NCBI RefSeq assembly: GCF_000566685.1
Contig: NZ_AZQN01000002.1
Span: forward strand, 682,001 to 746,000
DNA: 64,000 nt
Source: Dyadobacter tibetensis Y620-1
GTDB lineage: Bacteria > Bacteroidota > Bacteroidia > Cytophagales > Spirosomataceae
Direction of reading: 5' to 3'
Part shown: in pieces, positions 7,893 to 16,430 of the stretch
Position numbering within the stretch: the first letter of the stretch is position 1
How the letters are laid out: every line of letters begins with the position of its first letter
Made by a program: the position numbers and the translations under genes
Notes under the pieces: model-generated
The model's input: the letters and a program-made list of their open reading frames with translations, nothing else
What the model was told of the DNA's origin: nothing
The model's database searches: none

Positions 7893-10313
7893 TTAGAAAT
7901 TATAGGTAAAATTGGCAAGAACCGCCCTTGGTGCCTGGGGAGCAATGGTGGACCAGCCCTTATAATAGGTTTTATTAAATGCGTTATTGAGTTTGAAACC
8001 AATCCTAAAATGTTCGGCCTGGTAAAAAAGAGAAGCGTTGGCGATGGTATATGCAGGCAGGATAAATTCACCGGTAGAGGCATAATTAATAGCGAACCGC
8101 TCACTGGCACCATTGAAACCTAGGCCTAGCCCAAACCCATGCAATTTCCCCTGAGGCACTTCATAATTCGCCCAAAAATTATAAAGTGTTTTGGCACCTG
8201 CATCCAGAGGCCGCCTGCCCAGCACCTCTGTATTATCCGATTTGGTGGTTTCGCTATCGTTATTACTAAAACCTGCCCGAAGATTCAATCCTGCTATAGG
8301 ATTGGCATTCAGCTCTACCTCAAAGCCTTTGCTATAAACTTGACCTCCCTGAATTTTATTGAAAGGAGAAGCAGGGTCAATCATCACCCGGTTCTTTACC
8401 CGGATATCATAATAACTGATCGTGGCATTTAATTTATTATTGAAAAAATTAGTTTTTACGCCAAATTCAATCTGGTTAGCTTGCTCTGGTCTAAAGGATT
8501 TAAAGCTCTGGGGACCTTCTTCCGGATTACCTACCAGGGATGGAGCCACGTTGGTAAAGCCATTTTGATAATTGGCGAAAACAGACATTTTATTGGCAAC
8601 AGGCTGGTATAAAAGACCAAACTTGGGTGAAAGGGTTGTTTGTTTAAATCCGTCTTCCGAGTCCACCACAGTACCCGCATTGTCGAAATGGTCTAGGCGA
8701 ATACCCACCATAGCCGACAACTGGCTGGTCAGATTTAACACATCGGAAGCATAGGCACTATATATTTGATACCTTGTTTTGTCATTGCCCACTGCAGCAT
8801 TAGCAAGAGCAGCATCTACGGCCGCGGCCGACAGGGGATACTTTTTGTCCTCGACCTCTGCTGTGTATGGGCTATCACCACTTACCCCTCCCTCAGGGGT
8901 TACATTGCCATAAAAAACATAACCACTGTTATTGCTTGTCGAAGTTGCAGTGAAATAATCTAACCCTATAACAATCCGGTTTCGTAAAGCACCAACCTTA
9001 AAATCTCCTATAAAATTCTGCTGAATATCTGCGGTTTGCGTGCTAGCATTCTGCTTGCTTATAAACCGGGAAAATGTGTCGTTGCCTAAGACCCCTAAAT
9101 CAAACAAATAGGAATAATGCCCCCTTGTCGAAGTACTGCTGGTGGACACCAGTGTTTGGGACTGCCACTGATCCGACAGTTTATAATCCATCTCTACACG
9201 ATAATTCTGGGTAGGATTCTTCAGCGTAAGATCGTTGCTGGTGAACGATAGCTTGTTATTATAGCCAAGCTCCTCCATATTCTTGGATTTTGTAGGAGCG
9301 CTCCTGTTGAGAAACAAAAACATAGGGTTGGTCTGCTCCGCTTGAGTAATTTCCCCATAAAAGGAGAAGGACAGTTCATTATTGACCTTATAGGATAGTG
9401 AAGGAGCTACAAAGAAAGACTTTCTAAAACCTGCATCCTGAAAGCTTTGTTCGGTAGAATAAGAGGTATTCAAACGAAAATATAGATTGTTCTCCTTACT
9501 CAGTGCTGTATTGACATCGGCAGTGATCTGATTCAGTCCGAACGAACCCGTAGTAAACGACAATTCACCACCAGTCCCCACATAGGGCTTTTTGGTAACC
9601 ACATTAATAAGTCCTCCATAGGAGCTTACAGCATTCCCAAACAAGGTGGCCGAGGGTCCTTTCAAAACCTCAATTCTTTCAATATTGGCTGCATTAATTG
9701 TCCCGTTGGTTAGCCCCGGAAGTCCATTCACCAGTTTGGGTTGAACAGAAAAGCCTCTAAGTGTAAAATATCCGGCTCCGTCCCCACCCCTTCCCGTCGA
9801 GGTCCATAGATTATCCACTCCTGCTGCATTTTTCAAGGCATCATCGAAATTTGTTACAATCTGTGATTGCAGTAAATAGTTGGTAATCGTGCTGTATACC
9901 TGCGTGTTTTCAAAATCCTTTAAGGGAAGTTTTGACACATAAGCCGTTTTATTTCTAGAAAATTTATTGGTTCTTTCCCCTTCTATAGTCACCTCTCTTA
10001 ATATTTCTTCTCCTTCGAACAGGATGATAGGAGGCAAGTTGGTTACTCCATCTCGTATATCTACAGCAATTTCCCTGGTTTTGAACCCTACCGAAGTTAT
10101 CGTAAGCTGAATCGTCCCAATTTTTAGATTGCTGAGGGTAAAATAGCCCTTTTCATCAGTGTGGACTACTGTATTGCTATTGTCAACCCGGACATTGACT
10201 CCTGGAAGCCCTGCTTGATTCTGATCGGTAATGAGTCCGCGAATAGGACCTGACTGGCTTAAGGCCTTCAGTGGAGACTGAAGAAGTATAAAAAATAATA
10301 GAAAGTATTTCAT
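7893..10313 (-). CDS. TonB-dependent siderophore receptor
   Basis: This 806-residue outer-membrane receptor resembles FhuA-type ferric-siderophore transporters. It has a signal peptide (about 1-19), a carboxypeptidase-regulatory-like beta domain (about 24-100, GLITDQNQAGLPGVNV), a TonB plug (about 130-240, with GYFTLRGFSV and IERIEVLKGPSATLFG) and a 22-strand-type barrel closing with the terminal aromatic ANFTYNF. Energy would come from TonB-ExbBD, which is not encoded in this window. The ligand cannot be named. A PepSY membrane protein follows, and a Fur-like palindrome abuts the promoter, both of which support iron-siderophore uptake under iron control. Confidence 0.92.
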   Translation of the reverse strand: MKYFLLFFILLQSPLKALSQSGPIRGLITDQNQAGLPGVNVRVDNSNTVVHTDEKGYFTLSNLKIGTIQLTITSVGFKTREIAVDIRDGVTNLPPIILFEGEEILREVTIEGERTNKFSRNKTAYVSKLPLKDFENTQVYSTITNYLLQSQIVTNFDDALKNAAGVDNLWTSTGRGGDGAGYFTLRGFSVQPKLVNGLPGLTNGTINAANIERIEVLKGPSATLFGNAVSSYGGLINVVTKKPYVGTGGELSFTTGSFGLNQITADVNTALSKENNLYFRLNTSYSTEQSFQDAGFRKSFFVAPSLSYKVNNELSFSFYGEITQAEQTNPMFLFLNRSAPTKSKNMEELGYNNKLSFTSNDLTLKNPTQNYRVEMDYKLSDQWQSQTLVSTSSTSTRGHYSYLFDLGVLGNDTFSRFISKQNASTQTADIQQNFIGDFKVGALRNRIVIGLDYFTATSTSNNSGYVFYGNVTPEGGVSGDSPYTAEVEDKKYPLSAAAVDAALANAAVGNDKTRYQIYSAYASDVLNLTSQLSAMVGIRLDHFDNAGTVVDSEDGFKQTTLSPKFGLLYQPVANKMSVFANYQNGFTNVAPSLVGNPEEGPQSFKSFRPEQANQIEFGVKTNFFNNKLNATISYYDIRVKNRVMIDPASPFNKIQGGQVYSKGFEVELNANPIAGLNLRAGFSNNDSETTKSDNTEVLGRRPLDAGAKTLYNFWANYEVPQGKLHGFGLGLGFNGASERFAINYASTGEFILPAYTIANASLFYQAEHFRIGFKLNNAFNKTYYKGWSTIAPQAPRAVLANFTYNF

Positions 10314-10351
10314 TGATTTAATTTGGACTGATTACATATAAGGATCAGCAG

Positions 10352-10382
10352 CAAATGTAAGATATCCAATAATCTCCTCCAA
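10352..10382 (-). promoter_or_regulatory. Promoter of the siderophore receptor
   Basis: On the minus strand, -7 TACATTTG (10352-10359) lies 20 bases downstream of a -33 TTG (10380-10382). This is the Bacteroidota primary-sigma arrangement, about 40 bases upstream of the start codon. Confidence 0.6.
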
Positions 10383-10420
10383 GACTATTTAGAATTATTC
10401 TTAATCTATTCTAAATAGTC
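10383..10420. promoter_or_regulatory. Fur-like palindromic operator
   Basis: The perfect 13-base inverted repeat GACTATTTAGAAT (10383-10395) / ATTCTAAATAGTC (10408-10420) has a 12-base spacer. A second near-palindrome, TTTAGAATTATTCTTAA, is embedded at 10388-10404. The element directly abuts the -33 of the receptor promoter, where a bound repressor would block RNA polymerase. Fur-type boxes of this A+T-rich form are expected at iron-uptake genes; which regulator binds is inferred. Confidence 0.65.
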
Positions 10421-10521
10421 CCGGACTTTATTTTCAAGACCTCGGGCAGGACTTCAGTAGCGAGGAGCAGCCTAAATAATAAGGGACTCTGGCCAGAAAA
10501 GGGAATCAGCCCAGCAATATA

Positions 10522-11499
10522 TCATGTGCTACTTAAAAACACCTTGGCTCTATACTCCGACCAATATACATTATTGTGCAGCGTTGCCGGTCGAAAGCCA
10601 CAGTGCCCACCTTGAGAGGGACTTTCGAAAAAAAGACAAGTATTCGCCTCAATTCGTTTGATAGGAATGCTATGTATGGGGACGATAGGGTCATTTTTTG
10701 CATTAATGATCAGTGTAGGTATGGCAATTTCATCAACGAAATGCATAGAGCTACAACTGGCGTAATAATGGTCTGCCCCCTCGAAACCGTGAATGGGCGC
10801 CGTAAAGAGGTGATCAAAATCATAGAGTGTTTTTACATGATTATAGGCACCAAAATCGATTTGATCTGGAAAACGGCTCGCTTTTATAAAAACCTTAGGC
10901 TTTAAAGTCTTAAGAAAGCGGTTCATATAAATCCGATTTTGTGGAGCGATCATGGCAAGACTGCAAGCCTTCAGGTCCAGTGGAGCACTAAACACCACTG
11001 CTTTATGGAGAACTGGATGTAGCCGTTTCCCCCTTTCACCAAGGTATTTCAGAGTTAGATTCCCTCCTAGGCTAAAACCCATAAGGCTAATCTGCCGGTA
11101 ACCCTTCTGCAAAGCATGTTCCACCACCAAGTCTAAGTCGTCGGTGGCTCCACTATGATAAAAACGATAGGTACTATTCATCTCTCCTCCACAGCTTCTA
11201 AAGTTCCAGGCACACACATCCCAACCTGCTGTACTCAGATATTTAGACATCCCTAACATATATTGGCTAGAGCTGCTGCCTTCGAGTCCATGAGATAGGA
11301 TTATAAGAGGAGGCCTGGAGATTTCTATCTCGGGTTGAGCCAGCGTCCAATCGAGATCAAGAAAGTCAGAATCGGGCGTTTTAATCCTTTCCCGATGGTA
11401 GGTCACACCCTTAATCTTCCGAAATAACGAAGGATAAATACTCTGAAAATGCCCATTGGGAAGCCAATAAGGAGGTAAATAGTCCATAGAAGTAATCAA
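10522..11499 (-). CDS. YheT-family alpha/beta hydrolase
   Basis: This 325-residue alpha/beta-fold hydrolase is of the YheT/ABHD1-3 type. It opens with the family-typical PPYWLPNGHFQSIYPSLFR. The probable triad is S143 (GFSLGGN), D270 (NAKNDPIVP) and H299 (GGHCGF), with the oxyanion strand ILSHGLEG near residue 70. The family is predicted to contain esterases, but natural substrates are mostly unknown. There is no signal peptide, so it is cytoplasmic. It stands alone on the minus strand between the receptor control region and the cold-shock gene. Start codons at residue 1 or 5 are both possible. Confidence 0.85.
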   Translation of the reverse strand: MITSMDYLPPYWLPNGHFQSIYPSLFRKIKGVTYHRERIKTPDSDFLDLDWTLAQPEIEISRPPLIILSHGLEGSSSSQYMLGMSKYLSTAGWDVCAWNFRSCGGEMNSTYRFYHSGATDDLDLVVEHALQKGYRQISLMGFSLGGNLTLKYLGERGKRLHPVLHKAVVFSAPLDLKACSLAMIAPQNRIYMNRFLKTLKPKVFIKASRFPDQIDFGAYNHVKTLYDFDHLFTAPIHGFEGADHYYASCSSMHFVDEIAIPTLIINAKNDPIVPIHSIPIKRIEANTCLFFESPSQGGHCGFRPATLHNNVYWSEYRAKVFLSST

Positions 11500-11683
11500 A
11501 AAAAGGCCTGATAATGAAAATTAAGATTATACATTTTTGGGTCGCACTAAAAATGTAACCGGTAATCTCCGACCATTAACTATTTTATAATAATACCAAT
11601 AAAGAAACAAAACTAACTGATAATCACAGGGTTTCCCAAAGGAAAGGAAATTTAAATTTTACGAGGCAATTTTGAAAAGAAAC

Positions 11684-11713
11684 TTGTTTTTCCGCAAAAT
11701 CTCCATAAATTTG
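11684..11713 (+). promoter_or_regulatory. Promoter of the cold-shock gene
   Basis: A -33 TTG (11684-11686) and -7 TAAATTTG (11706-11713) are separated by 19 bases, a clean match to the Bacteroidota consensus. The expected transcript start leaves a leader of only about 20 bases, far shorter than the long cspA leader of enterobacteria. Confidence 0.65.
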
Positions 11714-11741
11714 ATTTTCAATACTTATAAGAACAATACTA

Positions 11742-11933
11742 ATGGCAGAAGGCACAGTAAAATTTTTCAATGATTCCAAAGGATTTGGATTCATCCAACC
11801 AGAAAGTGGGGAAAAAGACATTTTTGTACACGTTTCAGGTCTTCAAGACGAAATTCGTGAAAACGACAAAGTGTCTTACGACGTAGAAAATGGCAGAAAA
11901 GGTTTGAATGCAGTGAACGTACGTTTGATGTAA
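11742..11933 (+). CDS. Cold-shock domain protein
   Basis: This 63-residue single cold-shock domain has both RNA-binding motifs: RNP1-like KGFGFI (about 13-18) and RNP2-like DIFVHVS (about 26-32). Such proteins bind single-stranded RNA/DNA and melt secondary structure. It is slightly shorter than E. coli CspA (70 residues) but complete, beginning MAEGTVKFFN and ending KGLNAVNVRLM. It has its own promoter and terminator and faces a DEAD-box helicase gene end-to-end, a functionally sensible pairing for RNA handling in the cold. Confidence 0.95.
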   Translation: MAEGTVKFFNDSKGFGFIQPESGEKDIFVHVSGLQDEIRENDKVSYDVENGRKGLNAVNVRLM

Positions 11934-11955
11934 TTCTAATCAAAGCATTTTTGGA

Positions 11956-11986
11956 AGCATCCCAAGTTTATCGGGATGCTTTTTTT
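11956..11986 (+). terminator. Intrinsic terminator of the cold-shock gene
   Basis: The stem AGCATCCC (11956-11963) / GGGATGCT (11973-11980) is followed by seven Ts. It lies 23 bases after the stop codon. Confidence 0.85.
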
Positions 11987-12001
11987 ATGACTTGGATCTA
12001 C

Positions 12002-13324
12002 TCATCGGGCTACTTCAATTTTGAAACGTTTCCCTTTCATTTTTTGATCCTCAATTTCCACCAGCATGCCCTCCACCTTTGAAGTGCGCACAGCTACAAA
12101 AGATACGGTATCCTTTACCTCTATCAGTCCCAAATCCTGCTTTTCTAACTTCCCCTTCTGAATAAGGAAACCCACAATATCCATTTTATTTAATTTATTT
12201 TTCTTGCCACCGCTAATGTAAATCGTAGTCCAACCAGCAGACTCTGGTTTTGTTACTCTAGCGGGCAAACGCAAAATTTGTGGTTGGGCCGAGAAATACT
12301 CGGGTAAGGGTTCATGAGCCTGACGAAGCACATAAGCCGTACCCTCCGACTGCATCCGAGCCGTACGCCCGTTCCGATGGGTAAACTCATCGGCCCGCAT
12401 AGGAAGTTCATAATGAATAACATGTTTCATTTGCGGAATATCCAGGCCACGAGCCGCCAAATCGGTAGCAGCCAAAAAACGCAGGGAACCATTCCGAAAA
12501 CGAATCAGCATGCGTTCCCTTTCTTCTTGCTCCAGCTTACCATGAAAAAATCCGCAAGCAATTCCCTTGCTACCCAGCATCTGGCTGATTTCCTCAACGG
12601 TATCTCTCTGGTTACAAAATATAAGCGTCGCTTCGTCTCCTAAAAAACTGATCAAGCGAACTAAAACATCCATTTTATCATCGGTGCCCGCAACGACTTG
12701 CATAATCGTAAGGCCATCTGGCGCCGACTTGGAAGTTATATAATCGAGTTCGATAGGTCGTTTGAAGCCCACGAAAGACGGCACTTTGGCTCCGGCCGTA
12801 GCAGAAACTAGTATCTTCTTTTTGACATTACGCAGATTTCTAACAATTTCAGTCATCTCATCCTGGAATCCCATCTCCAGGGATTTGTCAAACTCATCGA
12901 GCACTAAAGTTAGAATACTTCTCGTAGAAAAGGTTTGCCGATGCATATGGTCAAGTATACGACCTGGCGTACCAATAAGCAGAGCAGGAGGCTGACTAAG
13001 ACTTCGGATTTCTGTTTGCATATCATGCCCACCATAGCAGCAGGTCACCTTATAGCCTGTCTGCATATTACGCCATACCTGCTCAATTTGCAAGGCCAGT
13101 TCTCGTGAAGGAACAATAATCATGCACTGCACCTGGTCTACTTCAGGATTCAATAGGGGAAGCAAGGGTAGCAGGAACGCAAGCGTCTTGCCAGACCCTG
13201 TGGGGGATAACAGGCGTATCTCGGGATTTTCGCTAATAGCCTCTAAGGCTTGTATTTGCATAGAATTTAAGGCCTCTATTCCCAGTGCCTTTAAACTACT
13301 GCTGATAAAATTCTGTTCTGACAT
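12002..13324 (-). CDS. DEAD-box RNA helicase, DbpA-like
   Basis: This 440-residue ATP-dependent RNA helicase has a Q-motif region near 15-25, Walker A SPTGSGKT (40-47), PSRELALQ, TPGRILDH, motif II D143-E-F-D146 (a DEFD variant of DEAD), SAT (174-176), and motifs V and VI in ATDLAARGLDIPQ and HRNGRTAR. A C-terminal domain (about 365-440, with KMDIVGFLIQKGKLEKQDLG) resembles the DbpA RNA-binding module that targets 23S rRNA helix 92. A role in ribosome assembly is therefore inferred. It is convergent with the cold-shock gene. Confidence 0.9.
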   Translation of the reverse strand: MSEQNFISSSLKALGIEALNSMQIQALEAISENPEIRLLSPTGSGKTLAFLLPLLPLLNPEVDQVQCMIIVPSRELALQIEQVWRNMQTGYKVTCCYGGHDMQTEIRSLSQPPALLIGTPGRILDHMHRQTFSTRSILTLVLDEFDKSLEMGFQDEMTEIVRNLRNVKKKILVSATAGAKVPSFVGFKRPIELDYITSKSAPDGLTIMQVVAGTDDKMDVLVRLISFLGDEATLIFCNQRDTVEEISQMLGSKGIACGFFHGKLEQEERERMLIRFRNGSLRFLAATDLAARGLDIPQMKHVIHYELPMRADEFTHRNGRTARMQSEGTAYVLRQAHEPLPEYFSAQPQILRLPARVTKPESAGWTTIYISGGKKNKLNKMDIVGFLIQKGKLEKQDLGLIEVKDTVSFVAVRTSKVEGMLVEIEDQKMKGKRFKIEVAR

Positions 13325-13370
13325 AGCACAAAGGTAAGTGCTAAGGAAGGATGTAGCTATTACTTATCGA

Positions 13371-13410
13371 AAAAAGCGGCGAAAGAAGTATACAACTCTT
13401 TCGCCGCTTT
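13371..13410 (-). terminator. Intrinsic terminator of the aldo/keto reductase gene
   Basis: A perfect 14-base stem (AAAGCGGCGAAAGA at 13373-13386, TCTTTCGCCGCTTT at 13397-13410) has a 10-base loop. A T-run follows on the minus strand. It separates the reductase gene from the helicase gene downstream. Confidence 0.85.
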
Positions 13411-13424
13411 GGGAAAATAGTCCT

Positions 13425-14447
13425 TTATTGAGGAAGTCGGTCACGGCCTTGCCTAGCAAACATCCAAGTGGGATATTCTGTTTCCAAAGCACTTACCTTA
13501 TCCAGTATTTCTAAATCTTCGGCCGACAATTTTAGTTCAGTTGCAGCAATATTATCCAGAAGCTGGTCGGGCCGCTTAGCCCCAATAATCAGACTTGTTA
13601 CCGGCTTTTGATGTAACACCCATGCCAGGGCCACCCGGGCAACAGATACGCCATGCGCCTCCGCTATCGGTTCCATCACCTCTACAATGTCATAAGCACG
13701 TTCTTTATTTACAGGAGGAAAATCGAACTGGTCACGACGATTATCACCAGAACTTGCAGTCCCCCGGGTATATTTACCCGACAAGAATCCGCCAGCTAAT
13801 GGGCTCCATGGCATCAATGCCAAATTCTGATCTGTCATCATTGGAATAAGCTCCCTTTCCAGATCGCGGCCTCCGATAGAATAATAATGCTGACAGGCTA
13901 CAAATTTTGTCCAACCATTCTTCTCGGCTATGCCATTGGCTTTCATAATTTGCCAGGCGGCATGGTTGCTTATTCCCAAGTATCGAACCTTACCCGAACG
14001 CACAATATCTTCCAAACCCCGCATAGTCTCTTCTAAAGACGTATAAGCGTCTACTCCATGAATGTAGAAAAGATCAATATGCTCGGTCTCCAACCGCTTT
14101 AAACTTTCGTTTACGGAGTCCATCAGATGCAGTCGAGACAAGCCTATCCGATTTGGCCCAGCCGACATCCTGCCCCTGGCTTTGGAGGCAATAATTACTT
14201 CATTTCGCGAAACACCCAGATCCTTAAGAGCGCGCCCGAGCATAATTTCCGACTGTCCATAAGAGTAAATATTCGCTGTATCATAAAAGTTAATTCCATG
14301 ATCCCAGGCCAGCTTTACCAAATTGGTAGCATCCTGCTGCTGCAATTTTCCGATGGCTTCCCAATAGCCATCTCCTCCGAAAGTCATGGTGCCAAAGCAT
14401 AGCTCGGACACCAGTACACCCGTATTTCCTAAAAATTTGTACTCCAT
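13425..14447 (-). CDS. Aldo/keto reductase
   Basis: This is a 340-residue NADPH-dependent aldo/keto reductase with a TIM barrel. The catalytic tetrad is visible as Asp in FYDTAN, Tyr in IYSYGQSE, Lys in IIASKARG and His in FYIHGVD. The cofactor loop includes IIGAKRPDQL near the C-terminus. The pattern ELCFGTMTFGG is typical of the AKR branch that contains YajO/Tas-like reductases. Substrate unknown. It begins 40 bases after a GroES-like gene on the same strand and ends before a strong terminator, so the two probably share a transcript. Confidence 0.9.
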   Translation of the reverse strand: MEYKFLGNTGVLVSELCFGTMTFGGDGYWEAIGKLQQQDATNLVKLAWDHGINFYDTANIYSYGQSEIMLGRALKDLGVSRNEVIIASKARGRMSAGPNRIGLSRLHLMDSVNESLKRLETEHIDLFYIHGVDAYTSLEETMRGLEDIVRSGKVRYLGISNHAAWQIMKANGIAEKNGWTKFVACQHYYSIGGRDLERELIPMMTDQNLALMPWSPLAGGFLSGKYTRGTASSGDNRRDQFDFPPVNKERAYDIVEVMEPIAEAHGVSVARVALAWVLHQKPVTSLIIGAKRPDQLLDNIAATELKLSAEDLEILDKVSALETEYPTWMFARQGRDRLPQ

Positions 14448-14487
14448 AAACTACAGATTAAGGTAATGAAAACTGGATTAACAAAGC

Positions 14488-14868
14488 CTATTCAAACAGA
14501 TCTTCTGATCTTTCCAGCAATAATATTGAAGACTGTGGTACGATCACATACTTTTGACCGTCATATTCTAATTCAACGGCATTCCTCTGCAAATAAATCG
14601 CTAAATCTCCCTCCTTCGCCTGCAGGGGCATATATTTAATTTTCTCCTCTGTCTCCTTCCACGGTTCTTCCTCTGCTGCGGAAGGAATGGGAAAGCCGGG
14701 CCCAACCTTGATGACATACCCACTCTGCACTTGCTCCTTCTCGGTGATAGTAGCAGGAAGGTATAGACCACTCCTTGTTCTTTCGTCGGGATTTTTAGGA
14801 CGCACCAAAACACGGTCGCCCACTACGATAAGACTGCGCAATCGATTATCTGATGTAACTTCGTACAT
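14488..14868 (-). CDS. GroES-like (Cpn10 family) protein, orphan
   Basis: This 126-residue protein has a Cpn10 fold: IVVGDRVLVRPKNPDERTRSGLYLP matches the GroES N-terminal strand, and GYVIKVGPG plus KYVIVPQSSILLLE match its core and C-terminal strands. An acidic stretch (AAEEEPWKETEEK, about 65-77) replaces or extends part of the loop region, making it longer than GroES (about 97). No groEL partner is adjacent. The region corresponding to the GroEL-binding mobile loop reads DERTRSGLYLPAT and keeps some hydrophobic character. It may be an accessory co-chaperonin or have been repurposed. Confidence 0.82.
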   Translation of the reverse strand: MYEVTSDNRLRSLIVVGDRVLVRPKNPDERTRSGLYLPATITEKEQVQSGYVIKVGPGFPIPSAAEEEPWKETEEKIKYMPLQAKEGDLAIYLQRNAVELEYDGQKYVIVPQSSILLLERSEDLFE

Positions 14869-14956
14869 AAAATTAAATTTAAAACTGTAGATATTTTAGT
14901 AAACGATTCAAGACCTGTATAACAGCGTGTGGCAGTAAAACTGTTCACCGGAACTG

Positions 14957-16426
14957 CTAGAACTGGAAATAGATGAACTGATTATCGGTAACCACGCCTA
15001 AGAAATAGGTCAGAAAAGTAATTAGAAAAAATAGTGTAAAAAATTGCCAGGTATTTCTTGTGGGAATGCGTTGATAAAAGTGCTCTTTAACCATAAGGAA
15101 AGCGATCAGAAATACACAAAACCACATCTCAATGCCATTGAAGGGGGTATGAATGGTATCGGACCATGACAGGGTAGCCATTTTATGAAGAATCGTAAAT
15201 GATCTGCTAACGGGAGCCATATGATTCCGAAAGAATACCCATGCTATGGTTACCAAGAAAAAGGTAAACAGTATTCCCAGAAAGTGTGTAAATCTATTTT
15301 GGGGGAGGGAAATTCCGGCATTTTTCATCCATTTCTGACGTAGTGCAGCCCCCACCTGATAGGTTCCGTGCAGGCCTCCCCAAATGACATAATTCCAACT
15401 AGCTCCATGCCAGAGACCGCTGATGAGGAAAACAATAAATTGATTTCGATACTTCACAAATTCTCCGTTCCGATTGCCTCCTAGTGGGATATAGACATAG
15501 TCGCGAAACCAGGTTGATAGGGAAATATGCCACCGACCCCAAAATTCAGAAATGGATGCGGATTCATAGGGTGATCGGAAATTTTCCATAAGGGTAAAAC
15601 CCATTACCCTAGCAGCTCCAATAGCAATATCGGAATAACCCGAAAAGTCGCAATAAATTTGAAATGCAAAAAACAGAGTGGCCACTACCAGTGAGAGGCC
15701 ATTCTGATCGGCTGGATTATCGTAAACATGGTTGACCACCTCGGCAAGCCGATCGGCAATTACTAATTTTTTAAATAGTCCGAAGGCCATCTGCATAAGT
15801 CCTTCCTTGGCCTGCTGCCAATCGAACTTAAAATAGCTGTGAAATTGGAACAGCATATTCTGCGGACGCTCAATGGGCCCGGCGACAAGTTGAGGGTAAA
15901 ACATCACATATAAGGCATATATCCCAAAATGACGTTCAGGTTTCTGATTTCCACGATATACCTCAATGGTATAGCTCATTGCCTGGAAGGTATGAAAAGA
16001 CAAACCTATGGGCAAGATGACCCTCCCCGCTCCGTCGACCATCCATTGAGCCAGTGCCTGAGGGACCAACCCAGTGAGTGGTGGAACATAGCTTCTTAGC
16101 CCTGCAGCATTAAATATAGAGTTGAAAGAATCGCCTAGAAAATCATAGTATTTAAAAAACGCTAAGATCCCAATATTGGAAATCAAACTTAGGACCAGTA
16201 AGAGCTTCTTGCTGGATTTTGTTTGGGCCTGACCTATCCAGATTCCCGCATAATAGTCGATTACAATAGTACCAAACAGGATGAGAATGAACACCGGCTT
16301 GAAAACCATGTAAAAATAGCAGCTGGCAGCCAGCAACAGAAACCACCGTCCCCGCCACGACAGGCTGAAATAAGCCAGAGTTACTACAATGAAAAAAATT
16401 AGGAATTGAATGGAATTAAATAGCAT
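14957..16426 (-). CDS. MBOAT family O-acyltransferase (AlgI-like)
   Basis: This 489-residue polytopic membrane protein belongs to the membrane-bound O-acyltransferases. Typical marks are PQLVAGPIERP (about 179-189), FWGRWHISLSTWFRDY (about 295-310, H300) and LISGLWHGASWNYVIWG with the catalytic-type H340. AlgI-like members move acyl groups, usually acetyl, across the membrane for attachment to extracellular polysaccharide. The usual AlgJ/SGNH partner is absent here. It is the last gene of a five-gene minus-strand operon, 4 bases after a GT2 gene, so the acyl acceptor is probably the glycan built by that operon. Confidence 0.9.
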   Translation of the reverse strand: MLFNSIQFLIFFIVVTLAYFSLSWRGRWFLLLAASCYFYMVFKPVFILILFGTIVIDYYAGIWIGQAQTKSSKKLLLVLSLISNIGILAFFKYYDFLGDSFNSIFNAAGLRSYVPPLTGLVPQALAQWMVDGAGRVILPIGLSFHTFQAMSYTIEVYRGNQKPERHFGIYALYVMFYPQLVAGPIERPQNMLFQFHSYFKFDWQQAKEGLMQMAFGLFKKLVIADRLAEVVNHVYDNPADQNGLSLVVATLFFAFQIYCDFSGYSDIAIGAARVMGFTLMENFRSPYESASISEFWGRWHISLSTWFRDYVYIPLGGNRNGEFVKYRNQFIVFLISGLWHGASWNYVIWGGLHGTYQVGAALRQKWMKNAGISLPQNRFTHFLGILFTFFLVTIAWVFFRNHMAPVSRSFTILHKMATLSWSDTIHTPFNGIEMWFCVFLIAFLMVKEHFYQRIPTRNTWQFFTLFFLITFLTYFLGVVTDNQFIYFQF

Positions 16427-16430
16427 TGTT

